This document shows positions 45,537-53,370 of a DNA stretch of 64,000 nt, in pieces. The first letter of the stretch is position 1. Every line of letters begins with the position of its first letter. Both the position numbers and the translations under genes were made by a program. Where the stretch lies: NCBI GenBank assembly GCA_910579505.1, contig CAJTTZ010000001.1:372001-436000 (forward strand), in the 5' to 3' direction. Source of the DNA: an uncultured Lachnospiraceae bacterium (lineage in GTDB: Bacteria; Bacillota; Clostridia; Lachnospirales; Lachnospiraceae). The notes under the pieces are model-generated. The model saw nothing but the letters and a program-made list of their open reading frames with translations. It was not told the DNA's origin and ran no database searches.

Positions 45537-47463
45537 TAACTTCTGTCATCCCCTTTATTCTTTTTCCTTTTTTCCTGCCGGCTTTCTCCTCTTCCACAGG
45601 TATGTCTTTGGCAGTGCACATCACGATGGTGCGGGCGGGCACGCAGATTTCCTGCGAGGAGGCGCTTTCCTCAATCTCTGGTATCTCCTTCCCCGTAGAA
45701 GCCGCATAGGTCCAAAGCTTCCCTTTCGGGAGTTTCGGCAGTCCCAGATAATCTACCTGCCAGTGCATATTAACCGCTATATAGAAAAAGCGTTCTTCCT
45801 CCTGCTCCCCTTCCACCGCGTAAAATCCACAGTACATGATTCCCATACAGCGGCTGGCAGAGCTGGTATCCGGTCTCCACGCCTCTCTGCCATGAAAGGA
45901 AATGTCAGGGAACCCGCAGGACAAGGTGTCTATCCCGCGAAGGAGCGTCCTGCTGTGCAAAATGCGGTGCGCCTTTCGCATGCCGATCATATACTTCGTA
46001 TAGGCAAGAAGTTCCCTGCCTATCTCCGTCCGATTCCACTTGATCCACGCCGTATCGTTATCCTGGCAGTAAGGGTTGTTATTTCCCTCCTGCGTATTTG
46101 CAAATTCATCCCCGCTGTAAAGAAGCGGCGTCCCCTGCGACATGAGAAGAATCGTAACCGCGTTTTTCATCTGCCGCAGGCGCAGTTCCTGAATGCTCTT
46201 CTTCCGGCTCTTACCCTCCACACCGCAGTTCCAGCTGCAGTTGTAATCCACACCGTCCTGGTTGTTTTCTCCGTTCTCCTCGTTGTGCTTGCGGTCATAG
46301 GACACCAGATCCATCAGACGGAAACCGTCCCAGCGCGCAATGCTGTTCACGATACCGATCTCATTTTTATTTTCACGAAGATGGAACAGGAACTGGTTAA
46401 TCATGTTGTCGTCGCCCTTGATAAAGCGGCGCATGTCATACAGAAATCCGTCGCTCAGATGTCCCAGATTGCGCGTCTTCCCATCTCCTGCCCGGGCGTT
46501 CCCATCTCCCGTCAGCAGCATCGTCTCAGAAAGCAGCGGCTCCCCCGCTATCAGGTCCATTGGCAGAGCGGCGCTCATCAGGTGGAACCCGTCGATGTGG
46601 TACGCAAGCACCCAGTATTTCAGGATATCCAGAATCTCCACCGCCCTCATTTCCGGCGGAAAATAAAACTGCATCGAGACACCAATGCCGGCTCTGTGAA
46701 AAGCCCGCACCATATCCTTAAACTCTGCCGCCGCGTCCCTGCTGTGGGCGTAGGCGCCCTTCGGCACATAATAAAGCCCAGGCTGGTACCCCCAGTAATT
46801 AATGCGCGGCTTTTTCTTTTCCTTCTCATCATCGGAAGGCAGCTCCTGCCTGTAGGAAAGAATCGCCTGTTCCATCGTCTGCGCCGTGTTTTCAGGCATA
46901 ATTTCATCAAACTCATAACAGGGCATGAGCAGCGCCATATTAATACCCAGATCCTGCAGATAGGGAATCTTCTCCATCACACCGGCGTACGTGCCTTTAT
47001 GCTTCACGCCGGATGAACGGTGTTTTGTAAAACCTCTCACATGCAGGGCATAAATAAGCATCTCCTCATAGGGGATATGCATGTTTTTGTCGTCTCCCCA
47101 GTCATATGTTTCCAAAACGGGCTGGCACCGGGGCAAATCTGATTTTTGCAAGCCGTACCCGTAAGGATCGCAGACCCGTTTACAGTAAGGATCCTGATAT
47201 ACCTCTTCCCCCCTGTAAAAGAGATAGCTGCATGTCTGATCGTGATAGCCAAAAAGAAGCATGGTACGAACTGCCCCCAACCTGCAGTTTTCCGGGAATG
47301 GAATGCGCACACCGTCCCTGTGCCTTCTGTCATAGAGAATAATCCCAGCCTCCTCCATGCCCTCGCACACTGTCGAAATGCGCAGCCCATCCTCCTCAAA
47401 GGATACACCCAGCGGATAGATATGTGTCCTGTCTACACTCTTTATCTGAAATGTCTTCTGCAT
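45529..47463 (-). CDS. GH13 glycogen-debranching-type homologue, catalytic residues lost
   Basis: About 644 residues with an N-terminal CBM48-like part and a GH13 barrel closest to isoamylase/GlgX. Matching segments include VSYDRKHNEENGENNQDG and SWNCGVEG. However, region I (normally DVVYNH) reads MQFYFP, region II (GFRFD with the Asp nucleophile) reads GFHLM, and region IV (HDGF) reads WDGF. It is therefore probably not a normal hydrolase. Similar degenerate GH13 proteins may be widespread in Lachnospiraceae. A glycogen-binding or regulatory role is plausible. The ATG at 47463 has GGAGG five bases upstream. Confidence 0.85.
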   Translation of the reverse strand: MQKTFQIKSVDRTHIYPLGVSFEEDGLRISTVCEGMEEAGIILYDRRHRDGVRIPFPENCRLGAVRTMLLFGYHDQTCSYLFYRGEEVYQDPYCKRVCDPYGYGLQKSDLPRCQPVLETYDWGDDKNMHIPYEEMLIYALHVRGFTKHRSSGVKHKGTYAGVMEKIPYLQDLGINMALLMPCYEFDEIMPENTAQTMEQAILSYRQELPSDDEKEKKKPRINYWGYQPGLYYVPKGAYAHSRDAAAEFKDMVRAFHRAGIGVSMQFYFPPEMRAVEILDILKYWVLAYHIDGFHLMSAALPMDLIAGEPLLSETMLLTGDGNARAGDGKTRNLGHLSDGFLYDMRRFIKGDDNMINQFLFHLRENKNEIGIVNSIARWDGFRLMDLVSYDRKHNEENGENNQDGVDYNCSWNCGVEGKSRKKSIQELRLRQMKNAVTILLMSQGTPLLYSGDEFANTQEGNNNPYCQDNDTAWIKWNRTEIGRELLAYTKYMIGMRKAHRILHSRTLLRGIDTLSCGFPDISFHGREAWRPDTSSASRCMGIMYCGFYAVEGEQEEERFFYIAVNMHWQVDYLGLPKLPKGKLWTYAASTGKEIPEIEESASSQEICVPARTIVMCTAKDIPVEEEKAGRKKGKRIKGMTEVNE

Positions 47464-47539
47464 CAAATCCTCCGTTCATCAAGCCTACTTCCCGTTATGC
47501 TGCACTTCCTTTCGGGAACCAAAGTTTAAGTCAGTTTAT

Positions 47540-47568
47540 ATTATACATAATAGTGCAAAGCTTTTCAA
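47540..47568 (-). promoter_or_regulatory. Promoter of the GH13-like gene
   Basis: On the minus strand TTGAAA (47568-47563) and TATAAT (47545-47540) are 17 bp apart; a near-consensus sigma-A promoter. It lies 75 bp before the start codon. Confidence 0.7.
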
Positions 47569-47600
47569 TCTAATTCAACGGTTTACCGAACAAATTACCA

Positions 47601-47629
47601 TTGCCTGCACCGGCTATCTATATTATTAT
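47601..47629 (+). promoter_or_regulatory. Promoter of the DUF1292 gene
   Basis: TTGCCT (47601-47606) and TATTAT (47624-47629) are 17 bp apart. It fires divergently from the GH13-like promoter, about 80 bp before the DUF1292 start. Confidence 0.55.
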
Positions 47630-47710
47630 TGTTATAAAGAGCAATGCATAGACGTAAGAGCCCGTCATACCTTTTCGAGCATGCACTGCCAAACTGCATG
47701 GAGGGATAAT

Positions 47711-48043
47711 ATGAGCAAAGAAGAAAAAAACGCTGCACAGGAAGAACTTGATAAGGAAGAAATGACCGTAGATCTGGAACTTGACGACGGTTCCAAGGTC
47801 ACCTGCGCCGTAGTCACAATCCTGACTGTGGCGGACAGGGACTATATCGCCCTTCTGCCGCTTGACGAAGCCGGCGAAAACGCGGACGGCGAGGTTTGGT
47901 TCTACCGCTACAGCGAAAACCCGAAAGACCCCAACGAGGAGCCGGAACTCGGCTACATTGAGGACGACGAGGAATACGAAGCCGTTGCGGACGCATTTGA
48001 CGAATTTCTGGACGCCGCCGAGTTTGACGAGCTTGTGGACTAA
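47711..48043 (+). CDS. DUF1292 family protein
   Basis: A 110-residue very acidic protein, starting MSKEEKNAAQEELD, with the DUF1292 pattern (TVDLELDDGSKVTCAVVTIL...YIALLPLD...VWFYRY...LGYIEDDEEYEAVADAFDEFLD). DUF1292 proteins are small cytoplasmic proteins of unknown role, often near ruvX/mreB in Firmicutes. The ATG at 47711 is supported by GGAGG six bases upstream. It is a single gene with its own promoter. A hairpin half-element follows one base after the stop. Confidence 0.9.
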   Translation: MSKEEKNAAQEELDKEEMTVDLELDDGSKVTCAVVTILTVADRDYIALLPLDEAGENADGEVWFYRYSENPKDPNEEPELGYIEDDEEYEAVADAFDEFLDAAEFDELVD

Positions 48044-48044
48044 A

Positions 48045-48082
48045 GTGAGAAGTACTTCCAAAGCGCAGCAGTAAAGGCTCAC
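48045..48082 (+). repeat. Partial hairpin repeat, copy G
   Basis: GTGAGAAGTACTTC (48045-48058) is the reverse complement of the conserved end of repeat copy A. Outer GTGAG pairs with CTCAC (48078-48082). As with other copies it starts one base after a stop codon, here of a plus-strand gene. Confidence 0.6.
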
Positions 48083-48089
48083 AGATGTG

Positions 48090-50018
48090 CTAAGGCGAAG
48101 ACAACAACGGTTTCAGGAACCGGGAGGGCGTATCCTTCCCGGTTTTTCCTTCGTGGTAAAAGAGACAGAGCCTGTTTTTCGCCCGGGTCATCGCCACATA
48201 GAACATCCGTCTCTCCTCTTCAATCTCAGCCGCCGTTTTCGGCCTGTCGGAAGGAATCTTCCCCTCGTTGCACTCCGGCACAAAGACTGTCCCAAACTCC
48301 AATCCCTTAGAGGCATGCATGGTCATAAGCTGCAGCCCCTTAGCACTCTTTTCCGGCTCCTTTAGCACTTCCGCATAATGTTCCATATATGCCTTCATCT
48401 CCTGCACCGATGAAAACTGTCTGGAAAACGCTTCAAACTCTTCCGCGGTCCGTATCAGCTCCTGCGCCTTTTTGGCCCCGTATTTCTCGCTCAGATAATC
48501 CTCGTACCCGATTACTTTCCGTATATAATGAATCTGCAGATGCACCCGTTTTTTTGAAAGACAGTCAAGATCCCTGTAGAGTTTTTGCACCCGCTCCTGT
48601 ATCAGCGGCTTATCCGCATAGTACCTTGTCAGCGCGTCCCGGTTCACCTTTGTCTCCGGCAGACTGTCCCGCCTCATATATCTGACGGGACGGTTCATGA
48701 CACGAAGAAAATGCCGTCTTGCATGGTCTCCCTGCCCAAGCGCCAGGTACGCGCAAATGTCCCGAATCACAAAATGATTGAAACGGTTCCCGGGTTTTTC
48801 TCTCATCATGTAAGGAATTTCCGCCTCATGCAGCGTCTGCGCCCAGAAGCCGCATTCCAGATTGGTCCGGCAGATCATGGCGCATTCCGCAAGCGTTCCC
48901 TCCCGGTGCTCTCTGCCCAGCATTTCCACAACCGTTTTCCTAAGCGCCTCCTCCGACTCTGCCCTGCAGATCTGCACCCCCATTCCATTTTCGTGTACAG
49001 CTAAAATCTCCTTGGGAATGCGGCTTCTATTTTCCGCAATAACTCTTGCTGCCGCCTGCACAATATCCCTGTGGCAGCGGAAATTTACATCCAGCAGGAT
49101 TCGTTTCGCATGCGGAAAATCTGCCAGAAAGCGCTTCATACTGTCTGGGCTTGCACCCCGGAAACCATAGATGGACTGATCGTCGTCCCCCACCACAAAA
49201 AGATTGTTCTCCGGCGCGGCAAGCATCCTGACGATCTCATACTGGATCGGCGATATATCCTGAAATTCATCCACCAGAATATGGCCAAACTGTGTCTGCC
49301 AGTGTGACAGAGTCCCCGGATCCTCCCGAAGAAGTCGCAGACACGCCGTCAACAGATCATCAAAATCAAATTTATAAATTTCTGCAAGCCATCCTTGATA
49401 CTCCTCCAACAAAAAGAGAAAGTCTTCCCCTTCCATTTTCCCTATCCGGCTGTCTGCTTTCTCCAGGCGGTTTCTTTCAGATGCCCCAGTCCCCAATCCT
49501 GCAGATTCCTTGTTTTCTGTCCCCAGCAGCCTTTCTTCTGCTTCCCTAATTTTATACCTGCTGACCGCCGTTATGATTTCTTCAATGTCCTCCTCCTGCA
49601 AATAGGCAAATCTCTTATGATTGTGTATGATATCCCGAACCAGCTTTCTTTTTTCTGTCTCCGTAATAATGGTATACTCGCGATACTGCGCCGATTGCTT
49701 CAAGATATGGTAGAATACTGCGTGAAAAGTGCCAAACCGAACCGGAAGGTTTTCCTCCCCCATCAGCCCGAGAAACCGCTGCTGCATCTCCATCGCGGCA
49801 GCCTTTGTGAAAGTAATAACAAGAATATGGGCGGGATCAACGCCCTGTGATGTGATAAGCCTCTGAATGCGGTGTACTGTGACAAATGTTTTTCCACTGC
49901 CCGGCCCGGCTAACACCATAGCCGGACCGTCAGCATGCATGATCGCCTCTTCCTGATTTGGTGTGCAGGAAAATTCAGGCTTTCTCGAGCATTTCAATTC
50001 CTTTGCGGATTCTCGCAA
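48090..50018 (-). CDS. UvrD/Rep-family DNA helicase
   Basis: A 642-residue SF1A helicase, shorter than PcrA (about 740). The Q motif (FSCTPNQEEAI) precedes Walker A GPGSGKT; motif II is VDEFQDIS, motif III GDDDQSIYGFRGA, and motif VI VAMTRAKNRLCLFYH. The start is probably the TTG at 50018 with AAGGAAG six bases upstream, inside the end of gltX (44-bp overlap). This leaves the Q motif within the protein; an ATG further on would remove it. The C-terminus past motif VI is short (about 20 residues) and lacks the tail typical of PcrA. Confidence 0.9.
   Translation of the reverse strand: MRESAKELKCSRKPEFSCTPNQEEAIMHADGPAMVLAGPGSGKTFVTVHRIQRLITSQGVDPAHILVITFTKAAAMEMQQRFLGLMGEENLPVRFGTFHAVFYHILKQSAQYREYTIITETEKRKLVRDIIHNHKRFAYLQEEDIEEIITAVSRYKIREAEERLLGTENKESAGLGTGASERNRLEKADSRIGKMEGEDFLFLLEEYQGWLAEIYKFDFDDLLTACLRLLREDPGTLSHWQTQFGHILVDEFQDISPIQYEIVRMLAAPENNLFVVGDDDQSIYGFRGASPDSMKRFLADFPHAKRILLDVNFRCHRDIVQAAARVIAENRSRIPKEILAVHENGMGVQICRAESEEALRKTVVEMLGREHREGTLAECAMICRTNLECGFWAQTLHEAEIPYMMREKPGNRFNHFVIRDICAYLALGQGDHARRHFLRVMNRPVRYMRRDSLPETKVNRDALTRYYADKPLIQERVQKLYRDLDCLSKKRVHLQIHYIRKVIGYEDYLSEKYGAKKAQELIRTAEEFEAFSRQFSSVQEMKAYMEHYAEVLKEPEKSAKGLQLMTMHASKGLEFGTVFVPECNEGKIPSDRPKTAAEIEEERRMFYVAMTRAKNRLCLFYHEGKTGKDTPSRFLKPLLSSP
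48119..48148 (+). terminator. Terminator after the DUF1292 gene
   Basis: ACCGGGAGG (48119-48127) pairs with CCTTCCCGGT (48134-48143), followed by a run of five T. It lies inside the 3' end of the convergent helicase gene. Confidence 0.55.
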
Positions 50019-51429
50019 GGGATTCTTCCTTTCCCAGTACCTCCATAAGTTCCGTCGCCCCGCCCGGCGTCATCTGCTTGCCGGAAACAGCGGTTCTCAC
50101 AGGCCACATCACATATCCGTTTTTATAACCTTTCTCCTCCACGTAAGCGGAAAGAGTCGCGTAAAGCGCGTCGTTTGTGTAATCATCCTGCGCCTCCAGA
50201 CGCGGCAGAAGATCTTTTAAGACGGAAAGCGAAGTCTCCGCATTGGTCTTCATCTTCTTATGCGTGTACATCGCCACATCATACACGGGAAGCTCGTCAA
50301 AGAAATCCACATGCTCCTTAATATCCGGGAAAATCTCAATTCGTGTCTTTACCATGGCGGCTATCTTTTTCAGGTCGTAATCCTTTGTCACCGCCTCTTT
50401 CAGATACGGCTCTGCCATCTCGTAAAAGCGGTCGAAATCCATCGCCTTTAAATACTCCCCGTTCATCCATTTCAGCTTCGTGTAATCAAACACTGCCGGG
50501 GACTTGGAGAGATGGTGATAGTCAAAACGTTTAATCAGCTCGTCCAGCGAAAAGATTTCCTCGTTATCCTCGGGACTCCATCCAAGCAGCGCCACAAAAT
50601 TGACGATTGCCTCCGAGAGAAATCCCTGCTCGATCAGGTCCTCGTAGGAGGAATGCCCGCACCGTTTGGAAAGCTTCTGGTGGGACTCGTCCGTAATGAG
50701 CGGACAGTGCACATACTCCGGCACCTCCCAGCCAAAGGCGTCGTAAAGGCGGTTATATTTCGGCGAGGAGGACAGATATTCGTTGCCCCGCACCACATGG
50801 GTAATTCCCATCAGATGGTCGTCCACCACATTGGCAAAATTGTAAGTGGGATAACCGTCCGACTTAATCAGGATCATGTCGTCGAGCTCCGCGTTGTCCA
50901 CCGTGATATCCCCATAGATATCGTCATGGAACGTGGTCTGTCCTTCTGTCGGATTGTTCTGGCGGATCACATAGGGCTTACCCGCCGCAAGATTTGCCTC
51001 CACCTCCTCTTTTGACAGATGAAGGCAGTGCTTATCGTAAACATTGATCTCCTTGCCGGCCACCGTCTGCGTGAGCGATGCCAGCCTCTCCTTATCGCAG
51101 AAACAGTAATAAGCCTCGCCCTTCTCAATCAGCTGCTTCGCATACTGTAAATAAATGCCCTGCTTCTGGCGGTCGCTCTGCACGTAAGGACCTACGCCGC
51201 CGTCCTTGTCCGGGCCTTCGTCATGCAAAAGTCCCGTGTTCTCCAGCGTGCGGTAAATGATATCTACCGCTCCCTCCACATACCGCTCCTGATCCGTATC
51301 CTCAATGCGCAGGATGAAATCCCCGCCCTCATGCTTTGCAATCAGATAGGCGTAAAGCGCCGTCCTTAAATTTCCTACATGCATCCGCCCTGTCGGACTG
51401 GGCGCATATCTCGTTCTTATTTTCTCCAT
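49975..51429 (-). CDS. gltX: Glutamate--tRNA ligase
   Basis: A 484-residue class I synthetase of the usual length. The HIGH-equivalent is in YAPSPTGRMHVGNLRTALY near residue 9, and the KMSKS-equivalent is HQKLSKRCGH. The anticodon-binding helical domain completes it. Whether it is discriminating or not cannot be read safely. Its 3' end overlaps the helicase start. It lies downstream of the hydrogenase gene across hairpin repeat E. Confidence 0.96.
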   Translation of the reverse strand: MEKIRTRYAPSPTGRMHVGNLRTALYAYLIAKHEGGDFILRIEDTDQERYVEGAVDIIYRTLENTGLLHDEGPDKDGGVGPYVQSDRQKQGIYLQYAKQLIEKGEAYYCFCDKERLASLTQTVAGKEINVYDKHCLHLSKEEVEANLAAGKPYVIRQNNPTEGQTTFHDDIYGDITVDNAELDDMILIKSDGYPTYNFANVVDDHLMGITHVVRGNEYLSSSPKYNRLYDAFGWEVPEYVHCPLITDESHQKLSKRCGHSSYEDLIEQGFLSEAIVNFVALLGWSPEDNEEIFSLDELIKRFDYHHLSKSPAVFDYTKLKWMNGEYLKAMDFDRFYEMAEPYLKEAVTKDYDLKKIAAMVKTRIEIFPDIKEHVDFFDELPVYDVAMYTHKKMKTNAETSLSVLKDLLPRLEAQDDYTNDALYATLSAYVEEKGYKNGYVMWPVRTAVSGKQMTPGGATELMEVLGKEESLARIRKGIEMLEKA

Positions 51430-51483
51430 AGTTGTCTGTTTCCTCTGTCTTTATTATTTATGCAGCAAATTTTATCAATCCAA

Positions 51484-51572
51484 GCGGAGAATGCCGTATT
51501 TGGGCACACTCCCAAATGAAACACTTCTTAGCGAGACAGCCTTTGCTGTCGAGTTTTAGAAGTACTTCTCAC
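51484..51572 (-). repeat. Multi-hairpin intergenic repeat, copy E
   Basis: The first hairpin (GGAGAATGCC at 51486-51495) is decayed in its right arm. In the nested part ACTTCT (51523-51528) pairs with AGAAGT (51558-51563), and GACAGC (51535-51540) with GCTGTC (51545-51550) around CTTT. It begins 1 bp after the hydrogenase stop. Confidence 0.7.
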
Positions 51573-51573
51573 T

Positions 51574-53073
51574 TTACTCGACGCGGTTCTGGTGCATACT
51601 CGGATCGGGAATCTTCTCTGCCGCCGCCTCCTTGAAGGATGCAACCGCCTTTGCCGCGGCAGGAATCGCAATGTTCGTACCCGCGCCCGCCACGCAGCCG
51701 CCGGGACATGCCATACCCTCGATCAGACAGCCGTTCTTCTTGCCTGCCTTGGCAAGCATCAGCATCTTTTTGCACTCGGAAAGGCTCTCCGCATGCTCTA
51801 TGTGAACCTCCACGTCCGGGTAATACTCTCTCACGCACTCCTCAATGGCAGAGGCAACGCCGCCCGCCACACCGTAGCCGCGCCCTGCGCCGGTAGCGCC
51901 CTTCAACTCATCCATCGCTTTGATCTGGTCTAACAGGATGCCCTTTGCCTCGAATATCCCCGTCAGCTCCTCAAAGGTGATGACGAAGTCCACATCCGAA
52001 CGGATCGTCCTGCGGGAAGCCTCCAGCTTCTTGGATGCGCAGGGACCGATAAATACCACTCTTGCGTCCGGGTGCTCCTCCTTGATCACTCTCGCAGTCG
52101 CCACCATGGGCGTCAGCGCGTTAGATATCTTGTCAATGGTTTCCGGGAAGAATTTCTTCGCAAGCACAGACCATGACGGACAGCAGGACGTCAGGGAAAA
52201 AGGCAGTTTACCTGTCGCGACCTCTTTCGCGTAGTGCTCCGCCTCCGCAATGGCTCCCATATCCGCGCCAAGGGCCGTCTCGTACACATCATAAAATCCC
52301 AGTTCCTTCAACGCTGTTTTCAGCATATCCGGCGTCACGTCCGGGCCGAACTGTCCTGCAAAAGCGGGTGCCACCTGCGCGATAATCTTCTCCCCTGTCT
52401 GCAGCGCGCGGATCAGCTGGAAAATCTGCGACTTATCCGCGATAGCTCCGAAAGGACAGTTCACCATGCACTGTCCGCAGGAAACGCACAGGTCATTGTC
52501 AATCACAGCGCGTCCCTTCTCATCATTTTTAATCGCATTGACGCCGCAGGCGCCCGCGCATGGTCTCACCTGATGGGCAATCGCGTCATAAGGGCATACC
52601 GCCTTACATTTACCGCATTTGATACATTTTTCCGGGTCGATCACCGACCGGCCGTTTACCATGGAGATCGCGCCTCTCGGGCATACCTCACGGCAGGGAT
52701 GGGCCACACATCCCATACAGCGATCCGTCACATAATAGCTGTTTTCCGGGCATGCATTACATGCCGAAGGGATCACCTGCATCAGCGGCGGCTCGTAATA
52801 TTTCTCCGAAATATTGCTCTCCTCAAGCCCCTGTGTCAGATGCACAGGCACATTTTCCGGCCGCAGGGAAAGCCCCATGGCAAGACGGATTCTCTCTCTC
52901 ACAATGGCCCGGTCCCTGTAAATGTTCTCATACTCGGACTCTTCATAGTCCACAATCTTATAGGGCAGCGCCTCGATATCATCCTTTAAGTTCTTTGACT
53001 CATAGGCAAGGTGCGCCACCTCTTTAAAAATACGTCTTCTGTTCTTCCGAACCTGCGTATCAATTCCTCTCAT
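51574..53073 (-). CDS. Monomeric [FeFe] hydrogenase
   Basis: About 499 residues. The H-cluster motifs are TSCCPSW (P1), GPCASKKLE (P2) and EGMACPGGCVAGAG (P3). The N-terminal half carries about four Cys sets for [4Fe-4S] clusters (CNACPENSYYVTDRCMGC, CIKCGKCKAVCP, CVSCGQCMVNCP). No N-terminal 2Fe-2S domain is seen. This is the pattern of the single-subunit clostridial group B-like hydrogenases; the group assignment is tentative. It makes or senses H2 in a fermentative cell. The ATG at 53073 has GGAGG four to five bases upstream. No maturation genes are nearby. Confidence 0.93.
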   Translation of the reverse strand: MRGIDTQVRKNRRRIFKEVAHLAYESKNLKDDIEALPYKIVDYEESEYENIYRDRAIVRERIRLAMGLSLRPENVPVHLTQGLEESNISEKYYEPPLMQVIPSACNACPENSYYVTDRCMGCVAHPCREVCPRGAISMVNGRSVIDPEKCIKCGKCKAVCPYDAIAHQVRPCAGACGVNAIKNDEKGRAVIDNDLCVSCGQCMVNCPFGAIADKSQIFQLIRALQTGEKIIAQVAPAFAGQFGPDVTPDMLKTALKELGFYDVYETALGADMGAIAEAEHYAKEVATGKLPFSLTSCCPSWSVLAKKFFPETIDKISNALTPMVATARVIKEEHPDARVVFIGPCASKKLEASRRTIRSDVDFVITFEELTGIFEAKGILLDQIKAMDELKGATGAGRGYGVAGGVASAIEECVREYYPDVEVHIEHAESLSECKKMLMLAKAGKKNGCLIEGMACPGGCVAGAGTNIAIPAAAKAVASFKEAAAEKIPDPSMHQNRVE

Positions 53074-53104
53074 AATGCCTCCGTACTCGTTGACTTCTAC
53101 TCTA

Positions 53105-53242
53105 CAGTGCAAACTCGGTTCGCGGACTGTCTCCGCTCCTCTTTACTCCGCAGTGCAAACTCGAAAAACCTTCGGTTTTCCTCGTTCGCGGGCTTCGCCC
53201 TATGCATCCATTCGGATATACGCTTCGGTGAGCAAGCTCCCC
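53105..53242. repeat. Hairpin-rich intergenic array
   Basis: The gap between the hydrogenase and the Gld-type gene (about 300 bp) holds small palindromes with three- or four-base loops: GGGC-TTC-GCCC, ATCC-ATTC-GGAT, GCGGA..TCCGC and GAAAACC-TTC-GGTTTTC-like. The segment CAGTGCAAACTCG occurs twice (53105 and 53151). No gene was found in it. Its style resembles the array at 41308-41497. Confidence 0.65.
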
Positions 53243-53370
53243 GCCTCGTCTATCCTCTGTCTGCGCACTGCTCATTGCCATCACGTACATTTTCCCATAA
53301 AGTCCGGCGGAAGTCAATCATTCTGAGGAAAATCCCGGACAGACAAAACGGAGTCCATGGAAGGCAGCCG

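Noticed and set aside
47570..47710. Possible tRNA or structured RNA upstream of the DUF1292 gene
   Set aside because: No cloverleaf or conserved T-loop sequence (GTTCRA) in the right setting was found. The stretch is explained by two divergent promoters.
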